64,000 nucleotides of DNA from assembly GCF_010093535.1 (NCBI RefSeq), contig NW_022985164.1, positions 1,663,629 to 1,727,628 on the forward strand, written 5' to 3'. Position 1 is the stretch's first letter; each line of letters opens with the position of its first letter. Of this stretch, positions 35,874 through 48,055 are shown one piece after another. The position numbers and the translations under genes were made by a program. The notes below the pieces were generated by a model that was not told the DNA's origin, searched no databases, and saw only the letters and a program-made list of their open reading frames with translations. The DNA comes from Lindgomyces ingoldianus. Taxonomy: Eukaryota > Ascomycota > Dothideomycetes > Pleosporales > Lindgomycetaceae.

Positions 35874-37127
35874 TTAGGCTTTGATGGCCTTGTCGCCCAT
35901 GGGAAGTTCCTTCAGCCCTGGGGGAGGAGTTAGCCATGTTTGGATGGATATAGAGAGTTGAAAAGGGAGTCTTACATCCTTCGACGTCCTCGACGGCTTG
36001 CTGCTTCTTGTTGCATGCGCTGTACTGGGCATCTGTCTGGGCGTGTAGTCCAGCCTTTGGGCAGTCCTTGTTGAGGTTACAATTGTTGTCCATGGCGAGC
36101 TGAAGAGAGTTGTCCTTCCAGCCAAAGACGTAGTCACCGTGTGCGGCAGCACCACTGTGGAATTGTTAGTTAGTGTCTACGAAGGCTTTCAAGGCATATA
36201 TACCCGAGGTTCATGCTGTAGACGAATGGGTTGCTGCCATCCGTGGGCCACATGCTCTTGTCCGAGAATTCAGTGACGTTCCACATGAGCTCGTACATGA
36301 CCTGGGGAAGCTTGGTGGGATGCGTTGACGGGCAAGCGCCGCCGCCAGTTGCTCCGGATCCTTGACCGTAGGCTACGTGGCTTGCGTGGTCTGGGGAGTC
36401 GAGATTCTTGCCATCCCAGCATCTGGATGTGCTGATTAGACTATGCTTCGGAGGTTGAAAACTACCAAACTTACGTTGGGAAGATGATGGTTTGTCGGAT
36501 CATCTTGCACTTGGGATCCATGGGAATAGCAACAGTGTCGCTGCCAGAGCAAGGCGCTGAACCAACGAAATTGTCCTCGTTAGTCGATGTCCAGCATCGA
36601 TGGCAAATATTGCCCTTTGAGACCTTGCTGTCGGCAGTGTTCGTGGCAGAGCCAGCAAGCATACGGAAGCCCTAGTCGAGTTAGAAAAGCATTCATTCGC
36701 AGTTAATCTGTTTGCTTACCTTCTTGAACGCCGTAACTTTGCCACTTGGGATATAGTAAACGTCGAGACCACCCTTGTTGACGAGCTTTCCTTGCGGCCC
36801 TCCATTTCCAACTTGTCGAACACGATGGTAGCTTCCGTTCTTGTGATGGAAGAACATCACAGCGGTCCAGTAATTCGATGTGTCCTCCTTGAAAGTACAC
36901 GATGTGCAGGTGGAAGCAGCAGCCATGTCCATGGCAGGATCCATAGTGACGTTGAAGGAGTTTCCTCCGACGATTTGATGCAGATGCGGCGTGAACTTCA
37001 TGCCAGGGTTGACGAGGGGATCCGTACGCTCAACGACCAACTGTGAGCATGCAAATCGAAGCATATTTCCCTGAGCAGCGACATTCTGCGCGAGCAGAGC
37101 AGCGGCGGCGAGCGTGGCCCACTGCAT
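35874..37127 (-). CDS. secreted DUF1996 domain protein
   Basis: Five exons (37127-36720, 36671-36475, 36422-36204, 36154-35976, 35917-35874) and four introns of 48, 52, 49 and 58 bp, all with GT-AG ends and consistent phase, give 348 residues. The signal peptide MQWATLAAAALLAQNVAAQG is followed by a full DUF1996 domain: LRFACSQLVVERTDPLVNPG, HLHQIVGGNSF, YWTAVMFFHHKNGSYHRV, GFRMLAG, and TCWDGKNLDSPDHASHVAYG. Many fungal members are secreted and some carry WSC domains; this one has none and ends shortly after the domain. Function is unknown. The start was chosen by the signal peptide; in-frame codons upstream give no sensible N-terminus. No RIP signature is visible. Confidence 0.9.
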
Positions 37128-39194
37128 CTTGACGAATGAACGTGGTGTTGATGTTGGGACCTTGGTGGTGACAGCGGGAGGTACTGTAGAGGTGGCAGAA
37201 ATGAACGGAGACGCAGGGCTAACACCCACATGTATCGTAGGTTCCTTATAAGTTATACGCGGTGCAGGCCTCAGTTGCCACCGGCAAGGCCAACTGCCGC
37301 GCGTGCAGAAACTTGTTCGCAGATTTTCTGAAATATGGGGTCAATATAAATTATATAATGATTGGGCAGGAATACTTCGTGACTTTGATTAATCGCATTT
37401 CCGCATTCGGAAATTCGCGGGCCTCCGCATTCTGGACTGTTGAGTCAAATGTTCGATAGAGTGCCACAAAGTGGAGCCGAATTCCTTCCGCTACCCCCAA
37501 ACGTGAAGTCGGGGATCCGGATGTTTGGTCCTCATATCGTACCCATATTGGTCCCGTGACAGCATAGACACCTAGCGATCAATACTGCGCTTGGTAAAGG
37601 TACTTGGTTTTCAAAGGAGTGGCGTATCTTCCCGCGGTGTTGAGCTGGTGGTGAGACCGCGCGTGAGATTCTTCAAACCTCTCAAAATCTCGTCCGCGTT
37701 CGGCGAAAAAGCATGTAAAATCTATGCAGACGCCACAACGCATATCCGCGGCAAGATACCAGAAATTCTGGTTAACGAGGCGGAGATACTTGGGAGAATG
37801 GCCACAGGATAGAGTACCTCACCCCTTGAACACGATGTCAAACGTGGAAGTCGTTGGTAATACCAAGGGCTGGACCGCCTCCGTTTCCTGGAACTGGCTT
37901 ATTAGAGCGTGGAGGCACAAATGATGCAGCCACTTGCCGGAGACTTGTACATGCTCTCTTCGATCCCGCTCAAGATCGATCTCAACTTGATCAAGGCTGA
38001 GTCGACGTCATTTACCAATGACATGAGCTCAATGTTTCCCATGAATGGAGAAAATGTGAGCAGATTTCGCTCTCTCAACCCCAGAATTTTAAGAATGTGG
38101 GATCTCCCATGTGCTAAAAAGATCGAGGGGCCATACTGGATGAACTACGTTGCGAGTGATAGAAGTACGAGAGGGAAAGGACGTTCGAGAAATGCAGTAC
38201 AAACGGAGACATGAAGTCGATAGTGTTGGGTCATCGGGCTGGCCTTCTATTGTTTCAAGTCTGGAGAGGCAGCAAGTGTCGGCACATAGGTGCCCTTAAA
38301 GGCTGCTATTAGCGCAACACTGCCGTCTGTGCATCTCGAAAGAAGCTCTGAGAAGCTGCCGTGCATCTAATGCGCTTAAATCCCAAGGGGGAGCAAGATG
38401 GGCACATCTTGAAGGTGTTCGCAGCCTCATTCGTGATAATTGCCACACCGCTTAAAATGGTCGACGAAGCGCATACTGGGAAAAAGCAAACCCCACTCAC
38501 CGCAATGAGCGCTCCTCCGTCGAGCGGAGTGAGGCTCCGAGGAGATTGTCCTTATCCAGAAGAGATGTGATTCGTTAAGTTAAGATTTCTTTAAGGTCAG
38601 GGAGCGCGAGAGGTTGGATTAAACGCTTCGATCTGGAGCAGCAGGTGTGATCCGGAGCATCGCCGATGCTGGCTCCACACCAAGGCTTCGATATCAGCCG
38701 CGTGGTAAAAGTGCTCAACACCAATCACCACCCCAGAAGATGGGGCGTATGCCGTTGGCTCGCAGCAAAGGAGCAATACATATGCACCCCAGGTACCCCG
38801 GGAATTCGGCATTATGTCCGCTTGATCAACCGATCTGGCTGGTGAGATCCGCAAAAGGCGCCCCCTTGTCACATCGTATCCATGTGACACATGCAACGGC
38901 AATATCACAGATTGATTGTGCCATGCTGAGCCCCCATGCTGAGCCTACAGGATCTATCACACCATGGGGTCACCTTGCGTCATGAGGCTGACGCCGCCTA
39001 GACTCGCCTTGCTGAAAAATAGACATAATTGAACGGGTTTGGCTCTGGCCATCGCATCTTTGTCAAGTCCCACATTATCTCTCTCTGGGGCCTTCTGCAG
39101 CATCTTGCAGGCATTTTTGCCCAAGGTGAAGTCGACACGAGTCCGCCCAATCAGGAAGCTGAGAGGACTGCCGGCAGGGACAATCACCAGGCGA
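37128..39194. other. intergenic, possible decayed gene fragment
   Basis: It contains the promoter of the DUF1996 gene. On the plus strand 37591-38214 one frame is coding-like in two halves (SSAFGEKACKIYADATTHIR and QPLAGDLYMLSSIPLKIDLN) separated by about three stops, suggesting a decayed or spliced gene that I cannot identify. The remainder shows nothing recognisable. Confidence 0.35.
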
Positions 39195-42100
39195 CCCTAG
39201 CAAATAATCCCTCGGCCAAGCTTTGATTGCGTATTTTCTGGCCTCGCTGAGAGCAAGGAGACCCAAGCCAAGGGCTGCAGGAAGAAGCCAGTGCTCAGCC
39301 GGTACCTGCGTCGTTGCGATACTTTTCTGGAAGTCCGGAACATAACAGACTAGATTAGTATTAGCCAGTGGGAGAGCCGGGATGGGAGAGAAGACGCCTA
39401 CAGATGAAGACTATCACGATTGTGAAGATTATAGCAGGGAAGAGCAACAAGTTCTTAGTAACCTTGCTGAAAATCGGCGGCTGTTGAAATAAGCTCAAAC
39501 GGCGGGTACATGTGGCGAGTAGGTTAAACAGTGATCTAGATCCGTTGTTTACCATCTTCAATACTCTCTCATACGTGGAGAAATATGGACTAACGTAACT
39601 TACATGATGACCAGGGTGATAAAGTAAATTGAAGAAGCCTCATTGGCAACGACAGTCACGGAGTCTGGATCATATTGTGGATCAAGATTACCATACTTAA
39701 GCCAAATGGAGCTAGAGGGAACGCCCCATCTCTCCATGTACCAAACTGCCATGATAAAGGATAAAGGAGATGGGACATCCTAGGAGACGAACGAAAAAGT
39801 AGGCATGTAATATGAGCTTTGGATCTACGAGCCTGTCTCTCTTTGCGTTGCGTGGCGGTCGTAGGCAACAAGCCAGCCTCGGGCTTTTCATGAGCAAGAG
39901 AAATGGATGGCAACCGCACAGTCTGCGAAACAGGTGAAAAGAGTCAGTAGACGGACAGTCTTTATCGATTATAACTAACTAGATGATGGTCTAGACATCC
40001 ACTAGAGAGCGAACCTTGACCCTGAAGGATTGGACATACTATGAGAAACGATGAAAGAGTTTATGGAGTTCTAAAGATAACGTTTGTTACGACAGGCCTT
40101 TAATGTCTTGTTAACAAATGTGCCATCAGACGGTCACGACATAGCACTTACAGACCTCGCTGAAATTTCTGGCAGGAAGAAGACGGATAATTGTTTGCTT
40201 CAAGTTGTCTACAACGGATTTTAGAACTGATATGTACCTGAATGCAGCAGGAGTTACCATAGACCGATCGTCCATATTGCGCCGCTTCGACGATAGCTGC
40301 AAATGAATCGAGAAGCATTCTATCTGTAGCTTCAAGCGCAGTATCTGAACCACTTCCCATCGCAATTCCAATGTCAGCAGCCTTCAGTGACGGCGCGTCA
40401 TTGACCCCACCTCCAGTCATGCCAATGTTGCCCTGTGCCTGAAACTATTTGACAATGCGGGGCTTCTGCTCTGGTATGGTTCTGGCAAACGCGATTTCAT
40501 GGTACTGGCATAATTTGTCCTATTGATTCCAGTTGAGAGACAGCCATTCAGGGCCGCTGAGCATAATGGACCTTGGACTAAATCCAGGCCTGACATCGCA
40601 GGATAGAGCGTTGACATCATCGAGCATGGCAGAATTGGAGATGATGCCGCGCTATTCGGCGATCAATCGCGCGGTAAGCTTAAAGTTCCCTGTGACCGTG
40701 AAGATGCGAATTGACGCTCCCTGTAGAATTGTCATGACTTCGAGGATCTCATCGGGAAGCGGATCGACGACGCCAACGAAGCCGACAAAAGCAAGGTTGT
40801 AGTGTGCTGCAAAAAGCACTTCGCGTTCTTGAGGAAGTGAACTGGGCATCCTCACATTCTCCTTTGCGAGTAGGATGACTCGTTTCCCTTGCCGGAACTA
40901 GAAATCCTTGATTTATTTGATGCGTTTAGTATCTTGCTCAGTCAAAGGCACCGCCCCACCCTTGTCCGGAAGGAAAGAAGTACATCATGGAAGCGGAATC
41001 TCGGGGCTCCCTTGGTTATCAGGACTCTGGACAGATGAGTGGGTGCGTGGCGTGAGGTAAAACTCACGGATGAAACTGAGGCGGCCACTCGAGCATTAGA
41101 CGTCGTCATTCGCACCATGAACTTGTTCTTACCGTTAAAAACAATCTCGATGACCTTTCTCTAACTCCGGGAGAGTTCTGCGGCTGATCTAAGACTTTCA
41201 GAGAGACTAAGGATTGCGTAGTCGGTAGCATCACCGTGGATATTGCACTCATGAATCGGCATACGCAGGGTCGACGTGTCAAACTCTCCAGAATTGCAGA
41301 GACTGGCGAGAAGTCGAAGTTGGTCCAGGACATCCTCTCTTTTCTTCGAAAACGTTGCAATATTGTATGGGATCAGTGGACAACCGTCAGGTCATGGGCA
41401 GCCTCGGGAGTGTATTCTTCTCCTCCGGCGAAGATATCCGTTACAGCCATCTTGCTCGGCTAGACTGTTAGTGAGGAAGGAATATTATCTGGTATTTACA
41501 ACAGGCTTTAGTTAGGGTGCCAGTCTTATCTGAGCAAATGACGGAGACTGCTCCACGAGTCCCCACAGACTTGAGAGATTTGCACAGTATCTTGGTCTTC
41601 CTCATGATGTTCGCCACGATCGTTAGGCTCGTAGTTAATGTTATGAGAGACTCCCAGGAATGAACGCTAATGTGACACTGACACAGTCCACGATCAAGAG
41701 GGGCACGTTGATCCAGTCCGCGGTGGTCTTTGCGTAACTACACAGCCTGCAGGGCCAGCTGCTGGATCTTATTGACTTCACAGCGACGGATTCTTACCAA
41801 AGAATGACCACCACTAACACTTCCACACAGACAACGAAGAGTGAGATGAGGAGGGCAAAGCGTAGAATGTCCTTTTGTTGAGTAGTCATCCCAGTTTTGG
41901 GCTCACTGGTCAGTTTTGCGACGCGTCCGAAGACTGTGGTATAAACAGCAGCGACGCAAACACCCAGGCAGCTTCCTGAGATGTAGTATGTGCCTCGGAG
42001 TCTAATCTAATATTACTAGCCTCAAGGTAGTTTCCTGAGGAGGAGTCCACATTCGCTGCAACGGGCTCGGGTTCACCTAAATGGGATGGAATGTCAGTAT

Positions 42101-42690
42101 GCACTTTATATGTGCGGGGATGACGTGATATTGCTAACGTACCTGTCAATATTAACCGATCAAACATAGCAACCCTCGGCGCTTCTGCGAACCGAACGTC
42201 AGCAGGAGGCCTATCCCTTGTTTGATGACAATAACATCGCCAGGAACCATGTCCATCGCCGTTATACCGTTCTGAACACCATCTCGTACGATAATACTCT
42301 GATCCAGCGACATCCTCGTGATGGGAACCATCACTCTGGACGATAGCCAGTCTTGCCAGGTATTGAAAGCGGCTTGAATGGTGAAAACTGTAATTAATGC
42401 GACTGCCAAAGCTAAATTCGCTACCACTGCAGGAAGATCCCCGTGGGGTTTCCGAAGAAGTATCCGATGATCCTTCCAAGCAACGTAGATAGGGGGGGGG
42501 CATAGGTTTGCAAACAGCGTGGAGAGTTTAGTAATGGTCGCCTCGCCCTTTGCGTGTTTCGCGACATCTTTTTTCTCCTGTAAATTTTCACTTACCTCGA
42601 TCGAACTATCATGTGTAAGTACGAAGTCACAACCATGTAGAGAGCGACTCATAAGGTGCGATAGGTGATGGGAATAACTATTTCTGGCTC
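39195..42690 (-). pseudogene. decayed P-type cation ATPase (Na+/K+-ATPase-like, type II)
   Basis: Fragments of an entire type II P-type ATPase occur in order on the minus strand but in changing frames: an actuator-region part near 42152-42480 (VPGDVIVIKQG), the phosphorylation site CSDKTGTLT at about 41511-41535, the hinge motif near 40400 and the C-terminal membrane region ending GLLALSEARKYAIKAWPR near 39220. Intact enzymes pump cations across the plasma membrane with ATP. This copy is broken: in-frame stops interrupt conserved blocks (NQ-stop-DKLCQ and IVK-stop-FQAQG near 40450-40500), and the hinge reads [11 protein letters not shown] where the family has TGDGVND, losing a key Asp. Composition is not AT-rich, so decay is by ordinary substitutions and indels rather than strong RIP. 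Confidence 0.8.
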
Positions 42691-43412
42691 AATCGTGCGG
42701 TTTATGTTGCGAACTGGAGGCCTTTCATGGCCCATACGGTTCTCGTTATCGACATAGTGTATACGAAGAGCAGTAATTCAGACTTTGTGCCCCTCTTCAA
42801 CTCTACCATTATGATATCGTATTTCGAATACCCTTCCCCGTCGCTGGATAACGCACGGAGATAAGTGCTTAACGAGTGGCAGCAATGCATCTAAGATACA
42901 TGCATTTGTCGACTGATAGATGGCGACGCGAGAAGCTTCCTGAATGAGCTTCCCGAGACTGGAGGACGGTGAAATCCTGATCTATATCCTCTATCATGAC
43001 ATTGATCTACATAGTAGCTAAAGGCACTATTCGCGGGCGTACCCGAAGCTTAACGTGAAGGCTATACTAACGTCAGCTTAGACTTCGGCAAAGCCCTACT
43101 GGATCATTATCATATGGATTATGCGTTAACCGCACCAAGGCCTGCTGACCATGGAATCGGGACTGTTGTCAGTGTGCAGTACGCAAGTGCATCGCTTGGT
43201 AGCAGCTAAGGAGAAGTGTTTCATGGTATCACATGGAGACCCACAAGGAGAGAAGAGTTCATCGCATCCCGATTCCTTACTTAGACAGCCGTGAATTTAT
43301 TGTAACCTTACATTAGTCGAGATAGATCACGCCGGATACTATCTGACATCCAGACTCGACCGCGCCAGATCGTTGTCCAAAAAGACTTTTGCGCCGTCGC
43401 TAGGGTACTCAC
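42691..43412. other. intergenic, no supported gene
   Basis: About 720 bp. It may include remains of the N-terminus of the ATPase pseudogene up to about 42890; otherwise nothing is recognisable. Confidence 0.5.
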
Positions 43413-44413
43413 TTAAACATCAATAGCATCGACCGTAACTCCCTTAACCCAAGTGTATTGCATCTTATGAGCAACCTCGAGGGCTGAGTCGTGAGAGACC
43501 AGAGAGCCCACAAGGTACAAAGAGGCGTCTAATCCAGCAGTGACACCGCCAGTGGTGATGATCCTCATTCCGCCACACGGCATGGAAGCACGCCTAATGA
43601 TGGACTCGCGGCGACGAGACTCGCGCCAGGCATTGCTACCCTTGCGGGCAATGGACTTCCTCCGGGCGTGCATAGTATTAACACCACCCTCGGGCTGCTT
43701 CCTAATGATGTACGGGTTCTCGTCGGGGTTATCACCCAAGTCGAACCGCGCGTTGTTCACTACGTATCGTTCCTCCATGACATCGGTACGCATAGAGAGA
43801 TCGCGTGTCGCCGCGTCTTGACAGATGGTCTCGAGACGGGTATAGTAGTCCGGGTGGGTCGTAGCCGCGAGACCCTCAAGGAGGCCTTGCTGGGCGAGAA
43901 GAAGCGACCCAGTGCAGATGGCGAGGATAGTGCGCTCCTTGGCCGGGTTCTTCTCTTGGATTTCGACGAACGCTTTGAGGAGATTGAGGGGCTCGGTCTT
44001 ATTCTTTAGGACGTCCTGGACCCCTTCACCGCCGGGGACGATGATAACGTCAAAGTCCTCAATCTCGTCATTAGCGTCCTCGTAGTCCATGTCGGCCTTG
44101 ACAGTCAATCCATGGGTAGAGGTCATAGCTGCGGACGGACCAACGAATTGACATTCGAAGGCCTTGGTGGCTGCCGAGGGTGAATGTTAGCCGAGGCAAG
44201 TGACATGGTAAACTCATTTAAGTGGGTATGTATAGCAGCTCTTCTATGCGAATGAATTGAAGCAAACTTACTCTTGTCTTTGGGATTGTGAAGAGAGCGA
44301 CTGAGGACCTCAAGTGGTCCCGCGACATCGAGGGTGTCGTAGCCGGGGAACAAGGCAAACAAGACCTTGATGATCTCAACCGGACCATCAGCGGTATCAG
44401 CAATCGCACTCAT
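43413..44413 (-). CDS. DJ-1/PfpI family protein (class I glutamine amidotransferase-like)
   Basis: Two exons (44413-44272 and 44170-43413) with a 101-bp intron (GTAAGT...GGCAG, branch GCTAAC) encode 299 residues. The N-terminal strand VLFALFPGYDTLDVAGPLEV, the VIIVPGGEGV block and the nucleophile elbow ILAICTGSLLLAQQG with Cys133 identify the DJ-1/PfpI fold. Fungal relatives include isonitrile-hydratase-like and ThiJ/PfpI proteins; substrate is unknown. No signal peptide, so probably cytosolic. Unusual: residues about 205-245 form a strongly basic Arg/Ser-rich insertion (HARRKSIARKGSNAWRESRR) between the core and the final MRIITTGGVTAGLD strand and helix. It is neither an intron nor low-complexity DNA, and could be a regulatory or binding loop. 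Confidence 0.85.
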
Positions 44414-45929
44414 CGTGACTAGTTGAGCTGTTTGATAGAAAACGACAAAGGGGGGAGATGAATTTGAGCGTGACGAGAAGGCCTTGGTGTTGTAGTGCGT
44501 TTGTGCAGAATGGAGGAGGTCAGCTGGCTGTGGGCTGATGGGCGGTCGCACTAAGGCTTACCCCAGATTCAACCCCGCGTGCACGGGACCTCCACTCATG
44601 GCACTAGCGTAGTCATGTGTGTGGCTTTCACGTTACCTTGCATGGCGGAGACCTTCTCAGAAGGGACCAGCAATGCTGAGATCATTGATTCTTTCATCTT
44701 ATGGACCTCCTGTGGGTCTCCACTTGAGTGTAGAAAGAGACAGCCACCATGGATATTCACCGCAGGTTGAAAAACGGCCGCTTCGGCATTTTAAGCATCT
44801 CCACCGTGATTTTTGTGCTCTGGGCCGACAGCGCAGCCTATCAAGTGGGATAATAGTGCTAAATCATCGCGATCTACGAGGAAAAGCCGGCAATAGAAAA
44901 TCGCCATTAATCGATGATAGGAGAGGGATCAATGGGAATCAAAAGGGAGGTAGAAGGTCGCTCATGTCATCTTAAGAGATCGCACAACGAAAAAAAAATG
45001 AGAGGAGCACTCTACATCATCAAGAGTGATCTCATATCCTTCAAGCTAGCCTGATAATGCCCAATACACGCCTCGTAACGTTGTGCTTCTCAACAGCTAT
45101 GAGCCTAACTTGCTCAACCGCTTGCCTCGGTCTAGCTTCCTTTTCACCATAAGAGGATGCTCCCAAAGCGAATTGGCTAGTGCAAATGTAAGCCTGGGTG
45201 GTAGTGCAGCGGAAGAGTGTATTGATGTGGAGCCTTTAGGGGAGCCACGAGAGGTACAAGCACTAGTAGATAGTGGCTTGGCCTGGTTACACCAACCATA
45301 GCTGCTCATATATCTTGAACGCGACTGCACCAGTCTAGTTCGACATGGTAGGATTTGAGTAGACTTAATAGATATATGTAGTAGCGAGGTCTGAAGCCTG
45401 AGCTGGAATAGAGACGGTATCTGCATTTTGATATGGTCATGCTAGTGGGCTGTGCAGGACCATGTTCGCAGGAATGAGTATCGCGGAGCCTTATTTGGCG
45501 AGCGTGAAGGGCAGCAACAGAAGTTTGTAGTACTTGTGTTAAAGTCATGGAAGAGTCAGTAGTAGCAGTACAATCCGTATTCACAGTATTAACGGTGAGC
45601 GTTCGCCTCTCTCATACATATATATATATATATATATATCCTCCCAACAAACACCCCTGTACCAATGCTCTTACTCCTCCTCTTTTCCTTAACGCCGCCA
45701 ACAGCAACGTACCTGGGCAGAGTTGATAGTGGCTCCAAAATCTTTCCTCCCGGAAACTCACACAAATCACCCACGATAGCGTCGAAATGGTTACTTAGCT
45801 TAAGATGGACCACCTTAAGAGAGCTAAGAGCATCCCAGGAGCGTAATATGCCACCAAAGCCACAACTACAGGCTACAAAGCGTGGGGACACCTGTCCTGG
45901 TAACTCTAGCCGGTAAGACAGTAACCAAG
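44414..45929. other. intergenic, no supported gene
   Basis: The promoter of the DJ-1 gene lies at its left. Short frames on both strands are unrecognised. A (TA)n microsatellite lies at 45618-45639. The last few hundred bases may be the 5' part of the decayed gene that follows. Confidence 0.5.
45618..45639. repeat. TA dinucleotide microsatellite
   Basis: Eleven TA units directly after CATACA. Confidence 0.9.
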
Positions 45930-46420
45930 TGCGCAACCGTGGATTTCAAGAACATCAGTGAACCAATCCTCAACACTGTGGGATGGGAAAGTGGGATGAC
46001 CCGCGCTTTGTAGGAGACAGTGTGAGAGTATGATATCACACATGGTGATGGAAGACTGGGTCACTGCCGAGAAGTAGTCCGCGGGAACCACACTGTAACC
46101 GCAGATATTCTCAGAGAATTCAGCTGGGGAAAAGGTAGGTAGATAAGCATAAACGAATAAAACATCTACACCTCTTTCCGCCAACCCATGAACTAACAAC
46201 CTCCCTATAGAAGGTCTAGCATTCACAGACGCTGACTACACAAACCCCATCTACACAACTGGCAGACGGGTCGCCGACGCCTACCACATTCAATTCCCGC
46301 TCACAGACCTCGCTGCACCAGACCAACGTACAGTAACCTCCTGCAATGCCACGAATTCCCTGCTGGTTGCCCCATCGTCGCCGCAAATCTCGGACTGAGA
46401 ACTGGTCGACACGGATGGAC
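45930..46420 (+). pseudogene. decayed plus-strand gene fragment, unrecognised
   Basis: One plus-strand frame reads ALCRRQCESMISHMVMEDWV, then TAEK-stop-SAGTTL-stop-PQIFSENSAGEK. It is followed by a convincing intron (GTAGGTAG...GAACTAACAACCTCCCTATAG, about 80 bp, ending near 46210) and then FTDADYTNPIYTTGRRVADA and YHIQFPLTDLAAPDQRTVTS. Both internal stops (TAG, TAA) are one C-to-T change from Gln codons, and a frame change follows near 46345. I do not recognise the family. The intron signature argues that this was a real gene. Confidence 0.35.
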
Positions 46421-47575
46421 CGAGAGATCAACATGAAGATGAGGAGGACCCGCCTCCGAAGGGAGGAATCAGTTTATCGAGGTTGTGAAAGAGTTGCCAA
46501 AGTTCTTGAGTACTGGAATAAGGGGGATATGAAGGTGGGTTGAAGGATAGCGTGGGAATGGTCTCGATCTTGTGATTTTAGGTACCGTAGTAAAGGTAAT
46601 ATACTGTCTGACCTGCAGATCCATAGAATACTTACATAGGAGCAGATGGGGAGCTGGATGGAAAGGTAGCCAGAATAACTCCATGCTCGGAAACATCTGT
46701 ATATATCTCACCCCTTTTTATATTCAAGACTGGCAACCAAATTCCTAGACGCTCCTCCATATTCTGATGCTAAATACAGCCATGATAGACAATTGGTCAA
46801 TCCCAAGCCAACCTGTCCTTCGCTTCCCCTTCTCCACCATCGAATCTATCTGGTTCAAAGTCTTTTCTCCTCACCCAAAAAACTTATACTAGATTCAACA
46901 TGTCCCTTAGAATGAACCTCAACCTCCCAAGTCGTATGTATGAGACATTTTAGCCTCGCCAACGTCGACTGCTCATACGGGCGCCGTGGAGAGAGGAGAG
47001 AAAAAATAGTAACGATGGTTACATATATCAATTGCTTTTCCGCAACGGATCAGAAACTAATTGATGCAATGCATGAGCGGGAACGGGAAAAGAGAACTCA
47101 AGTGACCTTTCCCAGATAATGGTGAGGATTTGGGTACGTTTTGGTTCGGAGAGAAAATCAATGGTTAGAGATTGGCAGTTGTTGTGATGATTATAATCGG
47201 GAGGGTGAGGTCTTCTCCAGGCTCCTCTTCATTTAGCCATGAAAGCGCCGACAGAGAGGACATGGGACGGTGTGTAAATGACTTTAGTTTATTTCATGTC
47301 CTTGCCTATAGGCTGGGTTGAGAGGAAAATATGTAGCCACTCGAACCATTCCATTTGATCCAATGAACCTACTCCATTCCAATTCCATCGATATGACAGC
47401 TCCGGTGATATAATTGCTTAACCCGTAAATAGCATAGTAGAAAAGAAATCGCGACTTCGAGTAGTGATCAGATCTCTTGCTCCTGACACCTTCTACAACT
47501 CACAGCCTTCATCTGATCTTCACCACCCGCCCCAAACCCCAAGCCTCCAATAATTCTCCCTCATCCCATCACACC
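46421..47575. other. intergenic, no supported gene
   Basis: Only short unrecognised frames. The right part should be the 3' UTR of the minus-strand gene at 47576-48055. Confidence 0.55.
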
Positions 47576-48055
47576 TTACGGCATAATCCCCCAAACAAGT
47601 GACACACCCAGCACAATCAACCCACAGATCACTACGACTAGCGGCCCAGCATCGATCTTCTGAGCATCCAGCTTAACTTCCCGAAACGGACCCACAATCT
47701 TCGAACTGAAATTCTTTTCGGCCTCCGTTAACGCAACCGTTGTCAGATTCCCGCATGCCTGGTTGAGCGCAGCATCGGCTGTTAGCTTTGGTAACTTGGC
47801 TTGCGCAGCATTGAACATCTTTTGGTTGGCCAGGGTGCCCATGTTGGATTCTTGCAGGTAGGTAGCTCGGTAGGTGCTGTTTGTGCCAATGACAGAGAGG
47901 TTCGCTGTGCGGGAGTAGTCGAGACATTGGTCGACTGGTGGTGCAGCGGCTTGGCGGACGGCGAGCACAGCGGCAGCATGTTTTTCGGCGAATATGAGGG
48001 TCGAGAAGAGGGCAAGGAGGAGGAGGGTGAGACGGGTTCGGAGTGGGTTGCTCAT
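47576..48055 (-). CDS. small secretory-pathway protein with C-terminal TM segment
   Basis: Intronless frame of 159 residues. A signal peptide at 1-24 (TRLTLLLLALFSTLIFA) and a final hydrophobic segment (about 135-157, AGPLVVVICGLIVLGVSLVW) with only MP after it suggest either a tail membrane anchor or a GPI-attachment signal. The middle is soluble with several N-glycosylation sequons (NLS, NST, NLT, NFS) and two Cys. I do not recognise the family. Start ATG 48055 is supported by the signal peptide directly after it. It probably sits in the plasma membrane, ER or cell wall. Confidence 0.65.
   Translation of the reverse strand: MSNPLRTRLTLLLLALFSTLIFAEKHAAAVLAVRQAAAPPVDQCLDYSRTANLSVIGTNSTYRATYLQESNMGTLANQKMFNAAQAKLPKLTADAALNQACGNLTTVALTEAEKNFSSKIVGPFREVKLDAQKIDAGPLVVVICGLIVLGVSLVWGIMP

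Noticed and set aside
36703..37046. Frames on both strands overlapping the DUF1996 gene
   Set aside because: The five-exon DUF1996 model explains the region with consistent phases.
40533..41515. Plus-strand frames within the ATPase locus
   Set aside because: They are antisense to recognisable ATPase motifs (CSDKTGTLT and hinge region).
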